Shown here one piece after another: positions 19,448-31,774 of a stretch of DNA of 64,000 nucleotides. Origin of the DNA: Armatimonadota bacterium. GTDB taxonomy: Bacteria > Armatimonadota > UBA5829 > DTJY01. Both the position numbers and the translations under genes were made by a program. A model generated the notes under the pieces. That model ran no database searches and had not been told where the DNA came from. It saw nothing but the letters and a program-made list of their open reading frames with translations. Where the stretch lies: assembly GCA_017993055.1 (NCBI GenBank), contig JAGONM010000021.1:1-64000 (forward strand). Reading direction: 5' to 3'. Within the stretch, counting starts at the first letter, position 1. Every line of letters begins with the position of its first letter.

Positions 19448-19481
19448 ACCGGGCGGGACACTCATGTTCCCGCCCGGTTTG
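19448..19481 (+). terminator. Rho-independent terminator closing the sugar cluster
   Basis: An 11-base-pair GC-rich stem (19448-19458 with 19468-19478) with a nine-base loop is followed by a short TTTG. It lies 38 bases after the isomerase stop and just before the uvrA promoter, and separates the two transcription units. Confidence 0.85.
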
Positions 19482-19505
19482 TCATGCACCGGGTCGTGCA
19501 GTTCG

Positions 19506-19534
19506 TTGACGCGGACAGTGGTTGCTGATACAAT
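19506..19534 (+). promoter_or_regulatory. Promoter of uvrA
   Basis: TTGACG (19506-19511), a 17-base spacer and TACAAT (19529-19534) form a near-consensus sigma70 promoter. The expected transcript start near 19541 gives a leader of about 40 bases. No SOS-box (LexA) palindrome was recognised beside it. Confidence 0.8.
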
Positions 19535-19582
19535 ATTTTTCTAGCAGCCGACGGACTAGTGCCGGCGGAGAGCGAGACCGAA

Positions 19583-22393
<2,811 letters not shown>

Positions 22394-22415
22394 GTACGCA
22401 CGGAGCGTATTCGCT

Positions 22416-24254
22416 ATGAAAGACAAACTCGCGGAGAGGCTGTCTCATCTGCCCGACAGGCCCGGGGCCTACATGATGAAGAGCTCCGAGGGAGAGATCA
22501 TCTACGTCGGGAAGGCTTCCTCGTTGCGCAGCCGGGTCCGTTCATACTTCCAGAGTGGTCAGGCTCACCCGTCCAAGGTCGCCGTCATGGTTACCCACGT
22601 TGCGGACGTTGATTGGATGGTAACGGACAGCGAGGTTGAGGCACTGATGCTCGAGTGCAATCTGATCAAGAAGCACCGCCCCAGGTACAACGTACGACTC
22701 CGCGACGACAAACACTATCCGTATCTTTGCGTCACCATGTCCGAACCCTATCCGCGAGCCATCGTGACCCGCAGGAGCAAACGCGACGGCAACCGCTACT
22801 TCGGACCGTACACGGATGCGAGGGCCCTCAGGGAGAGCCTCCGCCTCATTCGGCGCGTCTTCAGAATCCGGGGCTGCAATAAGAAGCTCACTGGCAGGGA
22901 AGCAGATCGCCCTTGTCTCAACCTGCATCTGGGAAGATGCGATTCGCCTTGCTCAGGCGCGATCAGTCGAGAAGACTATCGCCAGACGGTGCACGACATA
23001 TGTCTATTCGTTGAGGGAAGGTTGGACTCGATATCTGCGCGAATCGAAGCGGAGATGAATGAGGCATCAGAGAGACTCGAGTTCGAGCGGGCGACCAGAC
23101 TCCGTGATCAGCTTCACGCAATCCGCAGGTTCGCCGAGAGGCAGAGGATGATCAATACTGATCAGATCGACCGCGATATCATTTCGATTCTGAGTTCCAA
23201 CGGTTCTACCTATGCCCTGCTTGTCTTCATCCGCTCGGGCCGGGTCATAGGTCAGGAGCAGTTTCAGCTGGATGGCCCGGACGACGAGGATTCCCCCGGG
23301 ACGGCCGTCGCTGGCTTCATCAAGCAGTACTACCGCGACGCTGTATACGTCCCCAGGGAGTTACTGGTATCTCACGCTCCCGAGGATCACCGCCTGCTGG
23401 AAGATATGCTGTCCGTACGGCGAGGTAGCCGGGTTACCATAAGCCGGCCTCTTCGTGGCGAAAAGAAGCGTCTAGTTGAGATGGCGCAGCAGAACGCGCG
23501 GCTGCTTGCGTCTCGGGAGGAAGATGAATCGGCGCAGCATGAAGAGAGTCTGGCGAGTCTCGCAGAAACCCTTGGGCTTGCCCAGCTGCCGAACAGGATT
23601 GAAGCCTTCGATATCTCGAATACGCAAGGTAGACTCTCAGTGGCGTCAATGGTTGTGTTTGAGAAGGGGTTGCCCGCAAGAAGAGAGTATCGGCGCTTCA
23701 GGATTCGAACTGTGGACGGGCCGGACGACTACGCTTCCATTCGTGAAGCCGTGCGGCGAAGGTTTTCTGCGGCGTCGGCAAACCCGAAGTTCTCATGCTC
23801 TCCTGATTTGGTCGTCATTGACGGCGGACCGGGACAGCTCTCGGCCGCGCTGGAGGGACTGGTCGAAGGGAGCGGGGAATGCGACCTCGATCACAGAGGC
23901 GATATAGTCTTCATCAGCCTTGCCAAGCGTTTCGAGGAGGTGTATCTTCCTGGCAAGGACGAGCCGCTCGTCCTTGCCAGGAGTTCGCCGGGGCTTCGGT
24001 TGCTGCAGAGGGTTCGCGATGAAGCTCATCGCTTTGCACTATCGTACCACCAGAACCTGCGCCGCAAGAGCGCAACGAAATCCGTGCTTGAGGACATTCC
24101 GGGCATCGGCGATCAGAGGCGGAAGGCACTCATAAAGCGTTTCGGTTCTCTGAAAGGCGTGCGAGCAGCTTCCCTGGAGGAGATCCAGTCCACCCCCGGT
24201 ATGAACCGGAAGACCGCCACGGTACTCTATCAGGCGCTGCGCCCCGATGAGTGA
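22416..24254 (+). CDS. uvrC: Excinuclease ABC subunit C
   Basis: UvrC makes the two incisions of nucleotide excision repair. The protein has 612 residues with all expected parts in order. These are a GIY-YIG nuclease domain from residue 12 (GAYMMKSSEGEIIYVGKA), a UVR motif near 206-240 (LEFERATRLRDQL) that binds UvrB, an RNase H-like nuclease domain (EAFDISNTQG and VVIDGGPGQLSAA), and a C-terminal helix-hairpin-helix pair (IPGIGDQRRKALIKRFGS). It lies directly behind uvrA; a weak GGAG precedes ATG 22416. The close uvrA-uvrC pairing with uvrB elsewhere is less usual than a lone uvrC. Confidence 0.98.
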   Translation: MKDKLAERLSHLPDRPGAYMMKSSEGEIIYVGKASSLRSRVRSYFQSGQAHPSKVAVMVTHVADVDWMVTDSEVEALMLECNLIKKHRPRYNVRLRDDKHYPYLCVTMSEPYPRAIVTRRSKRDGNRYFGPYTDARALRESLRLIRRVFRIRGCNKKLTGREADRPCLNLHLGRCDSPCSGAISREDYRQTVHDICLFVEGRLDSISARIEAEMNEASERLEFERATRLRDQLHAIRRFAERQRMINTDQIDRDIISILSSNGSTYALLVFIRSGRVIGQEQFQLDGPDDEDSPGTAVAGFIKQYYRDAVYVPRELLVSHAPEDHRLLEDMLSVRRGSRVTISRPLRGEKKRLVEMAQQNARLLASREEDESAQHEESLASLAETLGLAQLPNRIEAFDISNTQGRLSVASMVVFEKGLPARREYRRFRIRTVDGPDDYASIREAVRRRFSAASANPKFSCSPDLVVIDGGPGQLSAALEGLVEGSGECDLDHRGDIVFISLAKRFEEVYLPGKDEPLVLARSSPGLRLLQRVRDEAHRFALSYHQNLRRKSATKSVLEDIPGIGDQRRKALIKRFGSLKGVRAASLEEIQSTPGMNRKTATVLYQALRPDE

Positions 24255-24278
24255 GCGATGCGTTGGGCGGCCGATATC

Positions 24279-24287
24279 TGATATAAT
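24279..24287 (+). promoter_or_regulatory. Extended -10 promoter of ogt
   Basis: TGA-TATAAT (24279-24287) lies between the uvrC stop and the first ATG of ogt, which starts only 12 bases after the -10 box. A transcript beginning about seven bases downstream would have a leader of six to nine bases. No -35 box with normal spacing was seen. Confidence 0.5.
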
Positions 24288-24299
24288 GCCGGCTGGGGA

Positions 24300-24818
24300 A
24301 TGATGGATAGGCGGTTGTATGTATTTGAGACGCAGATGGGCTGGGTCGCCATTGTGGGATCCCGCGAGCTGATCTCCCGCCTCACTCTGCCAAGACCCTC
24401 TCGGGAGGAAGCCGCATCGCATGCGCTGGGCGGTGGCGGAGGCGACGCTGTGGAATCGCCGAACGATTTTTCCGGGGAGTGCGGGCGGATCAGGAGGTAT
24501 TTCGCGGGACATCCTGTCACTTTCTCATGCGAGCTGGACATCTCCGCGCATACCCCGTTTCGGCGCGCAGTCTGGAGTGTCGTTCGCGGGATTCCCTACG
24601 CTGAAACCCGGACCTACCAATGGGTTGCTGAACAAACCGGTCGGATTCGGGGCGCGCGGGCGGTCGGTCAGGCTCTAGGCTCCAATCCGGTGCCCGTCAT
24701 TGTTCCATGCCACAGAGTAGTTCAGTCAGACGGATGCCCCGGCGGGTTCAGCCTCGGGAGTCGATGGAAGAGGATATTGCTCGAGATGGAGCAGGGCCAG
24801 AGGGCGGTGCAGAGATGA
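24300..24818 (+). CDS. ogt: Methylated-DNA--protein-cysteine methyltransferase
   Basis: A suicide repair protein that moves the methyl group from O6-methylguanine to its own cysteine. The 172 residues contain the active-site motif VPCHRVV with the acceptor cysteine, preceded by the DNA-binding helix region (RGARAVGQALGSNPVPV) and the Y-A-x-T-x-T-Y motif with AET. The N-terminal half is short and variable, as in Ogt-type enzymes. Two adjacent ATGs (24300 and 24303) could serve; a GGGG sits immediately before them. The stop overlaps the next start as ATGA. It extends the local repair set of uvrA and uvrC. Confidence 0.95.
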   Translation: MMDRRLYVFETQMGWVAIVGSRELISRLTLPRPSREEAASHALGGGGGDAVESPNDFSGECGRIRRYFAGHPVTFSCELDISAHTPFRRAVWSVVRGIPYAETRTYQWVAEQTGRIRGARAVGQALGSNPVPVIVPCHRVVQSDGCPGGFSLGSRWKRILLEMEQGQRAVQR

Positions 24819-25180
24819 GAGGTCTTCTTGTTCGGTGGGTGATCAGCGCGGTCGCGCTGTACGTGACAGCGTTGGTCGCCCGGTTGGTGGAGCTTGGCAT
24901 CGAGGTAAGTGGGGCGCCGGGTGCGCTGCTTGCGGTTGCGGTTCTGGCTGTCGTAAACGCTCTGATCCGACCGCTTGTACTGCTCTTGACCCTGCCGTTG
25001 AATTGCCTGACACTCGGCTTGTTTACCCTTATCGTAAACGCATTGATGTTCTGGCTCGTCGGCGCGGGATGGGTCCCTGGCTTTCGGGTGGACGGCCCGC
25101 TTCCGGCGATCTTCGGATCGGTAGTGATGGGTATTATAGCGGGTTCGGCCAACCATCTTCTATCGCGCGGGGAGAAGTGA
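24815..25180 (+). CDS. Four-helix membrane protein of the phage holin family IV
   Basis: A 121-residue, very hydrophobic protein with about four transmembrane helices, for example VRWVISAVALYVTALVARL, LLAVAVLAVVNALIRPLVLL and FTLIVNALMFWLVGAG. The motif N-A-L-I-R-P-L and the pattern of helices match the 'mycobacterial 4 TMS phage holin' family (YvlD-like). This family is common in bacterial chromosomes, and most members have no link to phage. ATG 24815 overlaps the ogt stop as ATGA, so translation is coupled. Its function is unknown; nothing around it is phage-like. Confidence 0.8.
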   Translation: MRGLLVRWVISAVALYVTALVARLVELGIEVSGAPGALLAVAVLAVVNALIRPLVLLLTLPLNCLTLGLFTLIVNALMFWLVGAGWVPGFRVDGPLPAIFGSVVMGIIAGSANHLLSRGEK

Positions 25181-25189
25181 GAGCTGGAT

Positions 25190-26053
25190 ATGAACCTAGT
25201 AGTTGTCACGGGGATGTCCGGGGCAGGCAAGACCCTTGCGATCAGGGCCTTCGAGGATATGGGCTATTTCTGCGTGGACAACCTCCCTCCCAGCCTACTG
25301 CCCACCCTGAGGGATTTCTGCGGGAACCTCGACAGTTGTCCCGTTGGGAACGTAGCCGTCGTCGTTGACATACGATCTGGCCGGCCTCTGGATGAACTGG
25401 CCAGAACATTCCCGGATCTCTCCAACGGATACGGGCAGGCGAGGATTCTGTTCCTCGATGCCACTGATGAGGTGCTGATCCAGCGTTTCAAAGAGACGCG
25501 ACGCAGGCATCCGCTCTTTGACCGAAGCCATGGTATCATCGAGAGCGTGTCCGAGGAGAGGCGGATGCTGGTCGAGTTCAAGGAGTTAGCGGACAAGGTC
25601 ATCGACACGTCTGACTTGGAGCCGAGCGTACTGAAGTCTGAGATCGTGAACTACTTTGGTGCCGATACCGTGAACGCGGGGATGATCGTTACCGTGACTT
25701 CCTTTGGATTCAAGTGGGGGGTGCCACTTGATGCCGACCTGGTGTTTGACGTTCGGTTTCTCATCAACCCGCACTGGGTGCCTGAGCTCCGTCTTTACGA
25801 TGGACGTGATCAACCGGTTCAGGACTACGTAATGGGCGACGACATGACTCGCCAGTACCTGGATAAGCTCTGCGATCTGATAGGCTTCTCTCTGCCTCAG
25901 TACGAGACGGAAGGCAAGGCCTATCTGAACATCGCCATCGGATGCACCGGCGGTCGGCATCGATCGGTTGCGGTCGCCGACGAACTCGGAGCTTTCTTCA
26001 GGGAGCGGGGATATCGCACGATCGTCGAACACCGAGACGTCGGCAAGTCTTAG
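25190..26053 (+). CDS. rapZ: RNase adapter / nucleotide-binding protein RapZ
   Basis: A 287-residue P-loop protein. Walker A GMSGAGKT is at residues 8-15, followed by the family motif YFCVDNLPPSLLP. The C-terminal domain has FGFKWGVPLDADLVFDVRFL and the signature CTGGRHRSV, the region linked to RNA and UDP-GlcNAc metabolism in E. coli RapZ. In Gram-positive bacteria the same family (YvcJ) sits before yvcK, as here. The role outside E. coli is not settled. It begins nine bases after the membrane protein and is followed by yvcK after 11 bases, an operon. Confidence 0.95.
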   Translation: MNLVVVTGMSGAGKTLAIRAFEDMGYFCVDNLPPSLLPTLRDFCGNLDSCPVGNVAVVVDIRSGRPLDELARTFPDLSNGYGQARILFLDATDEVLIQRFKETRRRHPLFDRSHGIIESVSEERRMLVEFKELADKVIDTSDLEPSVLKSEIVNYFGADTVNAGMIVTVTSFGFKWGVPLDADLVFDVRFLINPHWVPELRLYDGRDQPVQDYVMGDDMTRQYLDKLCDLIGFSLPQYETEGKAYLNIAIGCTGGRHRSVAVADELGAFFRERGYRTIVEHRDVGKS

Positions 26054-26064
26054 GAACACCATCA

Positions 26065-27387
26065 ATGGCTGGTAGAAGGCGCGTCAAGAGTCTGTTCAAA
26101 TGGCTGTATCCGGGGATGCGCGTGAAGAGATGGCTGGCCCTCACGCCAATAGGGCTGTTCTTCGTTGTCGTAGGAGTCGTCCTGTTCACCAACATGCAGG
26201 TCGTGGACTACCTGAATCTCGGCGCAGGACTGCTCTTCGAGAAGACCGGCCTCATCCTGACACAACCAAGCGTTCACATCCCGGTATCAATCGCGGCGAT
26301 AGGCATCGGACTGATTCTGATATTTATCAGTTTCCGTCAGGTAATCGGTTCGATCGCCAGCGTCATCAGTCCTGAAGACAAGGATCGGCTCGCCGACGTC
26401 ATCTACAAACGACGGTATCTCGCACAGGGCCACAGGATCGTGGTGATTGGCGGCGGAACAGGTCTCTCCACTATGCTGAGAGGTCTCAAGGAGTATACCA
26501 GCAACATCGTGGCCATAGTCACGGTCAGCGACGATGGCGGCAGTTCGGGTGCTCTCAAGAGCCATATGGGCATGCTCCCTCCCGGGGACATTCGCAACTG
26601 CCTGGTGGCATTGGCCGATGCCGAGCCGCTGCTCTCCGAGTTGTTTCAGTATCGCTTCGATACCGACGATGGCCAACTGGCCGGTCATTCGTTTGGCAAC
26701 CTGCTAATCGGAGCGATGACCGATATAACCGGGGATTTCGAGCGCGCCGTAAAGGAGACCAGCCGTGTACTGGCGATCCGGGGAAGCGTGCTGCCTTCGA
26801 CTCTGCAGAACGTGAACCTGCGGGCGGAGATGGAGGACGGTGAGGTAGTGTGCGGCGAGTCACAGATAGTCGCTTTCGGAAAACCTATTAAGAGAGTGTC
26901 GCTGGTCCCGGAAGACGTGCGACCGATGGAAGAATCCTTGGACGCGATTCGCTTGGCGAATGCCATTATCATAGGTCCGGGGAGTGTGTATACAAGCGTG
27001 ATCCCTAATCTACTCGTCAATGGCATATCGGATGCAGTGGCGGCATCCAGAGCTGTCAAGGTCTATGTGTGCAACGTGATGACTCAACCGGGCGAGACCG
27101 ATCGTTTTCAGTCGTCGGACCACGTCAAGGCGGTTGTCGAGCATGCCGGACGCAGGATATTCGATTACGTGCTGATTAATCGGGAAGCACCTTCTCTGCG
27201 ACTTCTTGAGAAGTACGAGACGCAGGGGGCTCACCTTGTGTCGCCGGACGATGCCACTGTTCGCGATATGGGGTACACGCCGATCACCGGCAACTTCATC
27301 AGCCAGACCGAAGTGGTGCGCCACGATCCCCAGAAACTGGCGCAGGCCATACTCCGCTTGGTATCGGAGAAGTCGTTCTTTCCGTAA
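26065..27387 (+). CDS. YvcK family protein (gluconeogenesis factor) with N-terminal membrane anchor
   Basis: A 440-residue protein. Residues about 30-50 and 75-95 form two transmembrane helices (GLFFVVVGVVLF and IPVSIAAIGIGLILIFISF). The cytosolic YvcK/CofD-like domain then starts at IVVIGGGTGLSTMLRGLK. Other family motifs are TVSDDGGSSG, PPGDIRNCL, SFGNLLI and the late IIGPGSVYTSVIPNLL. YvcK binds UDP-sugars and is needed for growth on gluconeogenic carbon and for cell-wall synthesis in Bacillus. ATG 26065 has TAGGA ten bases upstream. The usual third gene of this cluster, whiA, is absent; gap with its own promoter follows. Confidence 0.9.
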   Translation: MAGRRRVKSLFKWLYPGMRVKRWLALTPIGLFFVVVGVVLFTNMQVVDYLNLGAGLLFEKTGLILTQPSVHIPVSIAAIGIGLILIFISFRQVIGSIASVISPEDKDRLADVIYKRRYLAQGHRIVVIGGGTGLSTMLRGLKEYTSNIVAIVTVSDDGGSSGALKSHMGMLPPGDIRNCLVALADAEPLLSELFQYRFDTDDGQLAGHSFGNLLIGAMTDITGDFERAVKETSRVLAIRGSVLPSTLQNVNLRAEMEDGEVVCGESQIVAFGKPIKRVSLVPEDVRPMEESLDAIRLANAIIIGPGSVYTSVIPNLLVNGISDAVAASRAVKVYVCNVMTQPGETDRFQSSDHVKAVVEHAGRRIFDYVLINREAPSLRLLEKYETQGAHLVSPDDATVRDMGYTPITGNFISQTEVVRHDPQKLAQAILRLVSEKSFFP

Positions 27388-27394
27388 TGAACGC

Positions 27395-27422
27395 TTGACA
27401 CCGGAAACCCCCTCGCTATAAA
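27395..27422 (+). promoter_or_regulatory. Promoter of the gap-pgk-tpiA operon
   Basis: TTGACA (27395-27400), a 16-base spacer and TATAAA (27417-27422) form a strong sigma70 promoter. TAAAAT two bases later gives an alternative -10 with an 18-base spacer. The expected transcript start is near 27429, giving a leader of about 110 bases. Confidence 0.8.
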
Positions 27423-27428
27423 ATAAGT

Positions 27429-28554
<1,126 letters not shown>

Positions 28555-28580
28555 AGACGCTTCGTTTACTCCCGTAACAA

Positions 28581-28631
28581 GGCAAGACGGGGCCAGGTAA
28601 CCTGTGCGAAACGGGTCTTGCCTGGCCCCGT
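28581..28631 (+). promoter_or_regulatory. Overlapping inverted repeats between gap and pgk
   Basis: Two inverted repeats interlock. GGCAAGAC (28581-28588) is complementary to GTCTTGCC (28615-28622), and ACGGGGCCAGG (28587-28597) is complementary to CCTGGCCCCGT (28621-28631). The order of arms is A, B, A', B', so the stems are either alternatives or form an H-type pseudoknot; they share two bases at each junction. No T tract follows. The pgk ribosome site starts ten bases later. Confidence 0.65.
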
Positions 28632-28653
28632 ATTCCGTCGAAAGGAGATCAGT

Positions 28654-29868
28654 ATGCAGAAGAAAAGTATTACCGACATCGATGTTCAGGGCAAACGTGT
28701 CCTTGTGCGCGTGGACTTCAATGTGCCTCTGGACGAGAGCCGCAATGTCACCGACGACAGGCGCATACGGGCGGCGATGCCCACGATTGAGTACCTCCTG
28801 AATCATGGAGGCAGAGTCATACTTGTTTCGCATCTCGGTCGTCCGAAGGGCGGCCCGAAGGAGGAACTTCGGCTCGACCCGGTTGCGAAGAGGCTCTCCG
28901 AGTTGCTTGGCAAACCAGTGACGAAACTGCACGATTCTATTGGTCCTGAGGTCGATTCTGCAGTCAGCCGCATGCAGCCAGGAGAAGTCGTGTTACTCGA
29001 GAACATCCGTTTCTATCCTGAGGAGGAGGCCAACGACCCCGAGTTTGCGAAGAAACTCGCTGCGCTGGCCGAGGTGTATGTGAATGACGCCTTTGGCACG
29101 GCGCACAGAGCCCATGCCTCGACGGAAGGTGTCGCACACTTCCTTCCGACAGCGGTTTCTGGGTTTCTCATGCAGAAGGAGATTGACTACCTCGGGAACG
29201 CGTTGAGCAGCCCGGATCGGCCGTTTGTCGCGATTCTAGGCGGGGTCAAAGTATCTGACAAGGTCAAGGTCATAGACAACTTGATCGACAAAGTTGACGC
29301 CCTCCTTATCGGCGGCGCGATGACCTACACGTTTCTTGTCGCGAAGGGCCTGAATGTCGGCAACTCGATGGTAGACGAGCCGGGCATACAGCTGGCGAAG
29401 GATGCCATGCGGAAGGCTGCGAGTCGAGGCGTCGAGCTGCTGCTACCGGTTGACACGATTGAGGTTGAGCTTCCGGCCGACTTCGACATTCCGTCCGGAG
29501 TTCCCGCCGATGTGAAGATCACGACCGTGCCGACCGAGTCCATGTCTGAAGGATTTCGCGGCCTTGATATCGGTCCGGATACTATCCGGCTCTTTGGCGA
29601 GAGGATCAGAAGCGCCCGAACGGTCATCTGGAACGGTCCGATGGGTGTCTTCGAGGATGCCCGATTCGCGAATGGTACCCTCGGAATCGCCAAGGCGATG
29701 GCTGATTCCTGCGGCACTACGATCGTCGGCGGAGGTGACTCCGCGGCTGCAATCGAGCAGATGGGCTATTCGGAGAAGGTGAGCCACGTCTCAACCGGAG
29801 GCGGGGCTTCCCTTGAGTTCCTGGAAGGCAAGGCGCTTCCGGGCGTTGTGGCTCTAAGCGACAAGTAG
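28654..29868 (+). CDS. pgk: Phosphoglycerate kinase
   Basis: This enzyme transfers the acyl phosphate of 1,3-bisphosphoglycerate to ADP. The 404 residues show [13 protein letters not shown], the substrate motif [25 protein letters not shown], the hinge region with [13 protein letters not shown], and the C-terminal [17 protein letters not shown] with [21 protein letters not shown] six bases upstream fixes ATG 28654 rather than an in-frame start at 28618. It lies between gap and tpiA. Confidence 0.98.
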   Translation: MQKKSITDIDVQGKRVLVRVDFNVPLDESRNVTDDRRIRAAMPTIEYLLNHGGRVILVSHLGRPKGGPKEELRLDPVAKRLSELLGKPVTKLHDSIGPEVDSAVSRMQPGEVVLLENIRFYPEEEANDPEFAKKLAALAEVYVNDAFGTAHRAHASTEGVAHFLPTAVSGFLMQKEIDYLGNALSSPDRPFVAILGGVKVSDKVKVIDNLIDKVDALLIGGAMTYTFLVAKGLNVGNSMVDEPGIQLAKDAMRKAASRGVELLLPVDTIEVELPADFDIPSGVPADVKITTVPTESMSEGFRGLDIGPDTIRLFGERIRSARTVIWNGPMGVFEDARFANGTLGIAKAMADSCGTTIVGGGDSAAAIEQMGYSEKVSHVSTGGGASLEFLEGKALPGVVALSDK

Positions 29869-29881
29869 GAAGGAACGTGGC

Positions 29882-30679
29882 ATGCGAATACCTTTGATAG
29901 CTGGTAACTGGAAGATGCACAAGACCGTAGGAGAGGCGGTCAGCTTCGTTGAGGAGCTTAGAGTCAAGGTGGCAGGGTTGGACAAGATCGAAGTTATTGT
30001 CTGTCCTCCGTATACGGCCATTTACGAGGTGGCACGGACTCTGATGGGAGCAAAGGTCGGCGTCGGCGCTCAGGATGTGTTCTGGAAGGGGCAGGGCGCC
30101 TACACCAGCCAGGTCTCGGCTGGCATGCTCCTGGACGCGGGATGCACATACTCGATCATCGGGCACTCTGAGACAAGAGGCCGCTTCGGCAAGGTCGAAG
30201 AGGGGATGACCTCCGAACTGCTAAGGCATTTCGGAGAGACGGACGAGAGCGTGAACAGGAAGGTTCGCGTGTCTTTGGATGCCGGTCTCAAGCCGATCAT
30301 GTGTTGCGGTGAGACGCTGGACGAGCGCAAGGCCGGCAGGACCGACGATGTGATCCGTGTCCAGGTGGAGGTCGGTCTGAACGGATTGACCCCTGCGGAA
30401 GCGGCCGGTATGGTCGTCGCCTACGAGCCCGTGTGGGCGATCGGCACGGGTGAGGTCTGTGGCACTCCTGAGGCGGAGCGCGTGTGCGGAATGATACGGG
30501 GTGTGGTACGCGGTCTTTTCGGCGATGCTGCCGCAGAGGGTATTCGCATCCAGTACGGCGGAAGCGTCAAGCCCGATAACGCGCGCGACCTGCTGAGTCA
30601 GGCTAACATTGACGGCGCATTGGTAGGCGGAGCTAGTCTGAAGGTTGACGATTTCATGGGTATAATACGCTCCGCATAA
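29882..30679 (+). CDS. tpiA: Triosephosphate isomerase
   Basis: This enzyme interconverts dihydroxyacetone phosphate and glyceraldehyde-3-phosphate. The 265 residues start [14 protein letters not shown] with the active-site Asn and Lys. [11 protein letters not shown] carries the catalytic His, and [11 protein letters not shown] the catalytic Glu. The phosphate-binding end [11 protein letters not shown] and [10 protein letters not shown] is intact. AAGGA precedes ATG 29882, 13 bases after the pgk stop. Confidence 0.98.
   Translation: MRIPLIAGNWKMHKTVGEAVSFVEELRVKVAGLDKIEVIVCPPYTAIYEVARTLMGAKVGVGAQDVFWKGQGAYTSQVSAGMLLDAGCTYSIIGHSETRGRFGKVEEGMTSELLRHFGETDESVNRKVRVSLDAGLKPIMCCGETLDERKAGRTDDVIRVQVEVGLNGLTPAEAAGMVVAYEPVWAIGTGEVCGTPEAERVCGMIRGVVRGLFGDAAAEGIRIQYGGSVKPDNARDLLSQANIDGALVGGASLKVDDFMGIIRSA
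30661..30666 (+). promoter_or_regulatory. Possible -10 box for the DUF72 gene
   Basis: TATAAT lies within the last codons of tpiA, 27 bases before the next ATG. No -35 box with proper spacing is present and the bases also encode conserved tpiA residues, so this may be chance. Confidence 0.3.
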
Positions 30680-30693
30680 CGACCGGTTGACTC

Positions 30694-31512
30694 ATGGGAG
30701 ACATACTGATCGGCACATCCGGCTTCAGCTACGACGACTGGCGCGGTTTCTTCTACTCCAAGGGCCTGCCTAAAGGGGATATGCTGGCTTACTACGCTAC
30801 GAAGTTCCGGGCGGTGGAGATCAACTCATCGTACTATGCGGTCCCTCTGCCCGCTACCTTCGAGCGCATGGCGGAGAAAACTCCCGACGGCTTTCGATTT
30901 GTGGTGAAGGCGCACAAGGATATCACGCATGCTCCAGATCCTGATTTCTCCGTGTTCAGGTACTTCAGCACGGCTGTACAGCCGTTAGTTGCATGCGGCA
31001 AACTCGGATGTGTTCTCGCGCAGTATCCTTGGGGTTTCCGCAAGAGCAAAGTCAATGAGGGGAGGTTGCGGCAACTGCGGGAGGGATTTGGCGACTTGCC
31101 GCTAGTTGCGGAGTTCCGGCACTGCAGTTGGGTGGCTCGCGATGTAACCGCGCTGCTGAGGGGACTGGACATCGGGTATTGCTGCGTGGATGAGCCGAGG
31201 CTGAACGGCCTGATGCCGCCGATCGCAGGCGCTACCTCCGATATCGCCTATGTTCGCTTTCACGGTCGGAATGCCCGCAAGTGGTTCAATCACGGGGAAG
31301 CCTGGGAACGGTATGATTACCTCTACGCGGGAGATGAGCTGGCCGAATGGACTCCGAAGGTCAAGAGGCTGGCCTCAAGGAGCAGGGAGACCTATGTGTT
31401 CTTCAACAACCACTACCAGGGTAAGGCCGCTCAGAATGCCGTGATGTTTGCCGAAATGTTGGGCGTGACCCTGCCCGAAGGTGGTGAGGGACAGATCGAG
31501 GAGGCGATCTGA
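30694..31512 (+). CDS. DUF72 (YecE-like) TIM-barrel protein
   Basis: A 272-residue protein of the DUF72 family. It begins ILIGTSGFSYDDWRGFFY, the family signature, followed by FRAVEINSSYYAVP and FRFVVKAHKDITH. Later come LVAEFRHCSW, AYVRFHGRNARKWF and the conserved YVFFNNHYQGKAAQNAVMF. The fold is a TIM barrel; the biochemical role is not known, although family members are common in bacteria and archaea. It follows tpiA by 14 bases and may be co-transcribed. The TGA stop is followed in the same frame by the groES-like remnant. Confidence 0.9.
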   Translation: MGDILIGTSGFSYDDWRGFFYSKGLPKGDMLAYYATKFRAVEINSSYYAVPLPATFERMAEKTPDGFRFVVKAHKDITHAPDPDFSVFRYFSTAVQPLVACGKLGCVLAQYPWGFRKSKVNEGRLRQLREGFGDLPLVAEFRHCSWVARDVTALLRGLDIGYCCVDEPRLNGLMPPIAGATSDIAYVRFHGRNARKWFNHGEAWERYDYLYAGDELAEWTPKVKRLASRSRETYVFFNNHYQGKAAQNAVMFAEMLGVTLPEGGEGQIEEAI

Positions 31513-31518
31513 GAGGTC

Positions 31519-31611
31519 ATGCACGGCAGGTGTGGAGAAACCGAGATCAGAATCGGCGGCAAGGAGTTCGTGATTCTGCGCGAATACGGGGTGCTCGCGA
31601 TACTGGAGTAA
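31519..31611 (+). pseudogene. groES C-terminal remnant (30 codons)
   Basis: This short frame reads GETEIRIGGKEFVILREY and ends VLAILE. It is very like the end of co-chaperonin GroES, where the pattern is G-T-E-I-x-I-D-G-E-E-Y-V-I-L-x-E-x-D-L-L-A-V-L. The first about 70 residues of GroES, including the mobile loop that binds GroEL, are missing, and DUF72 occupies that place. No groEL follows. It starts seven bases after the DUF72 stop, in the same frame. It is best read as a decayed or recombined groES end; a functional micro-protein is less likely. Confidence 0.6.
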
Positions 31612-31774
31612 ACCCTATGGCCTCCGCTCGAAGCAGAGTGGCTATCGCGCGGGGATGTGGTGGGAGTCGGCACGTTGGGGCTCGTGGTTCGAGACGCGGT
31701 CATACGAAGACCTCTTCCCAACACACCGAGGAACCTACGCGAGAAACTACCTGGATATCCTGATTCGCACTTGA
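31574..31774 (+). other. Open frame without a start, possible remnant of a lost gene
   Basis: A frame of 66 codons, rich in Trp, Arg and Tyr (for example MWWESARWGSWFETRSYEDL), overlaps the groES remnant and runs to a TGA at 31772-31774. Only an ATG at 31655 could start a 39-residue peptide, with no good ribosome site. It looks protein-like but no family was recognised. With the groES fragment it suggests a decayed junction between DUF72 and guaA. Confidence 0.3.

Noticed and set aside
24815-25180. Holin-like gene as evidence of a prophage
   Set aside because: The family is widespread in chromosomes, and no integrase, terminase or structural phage gene is near.
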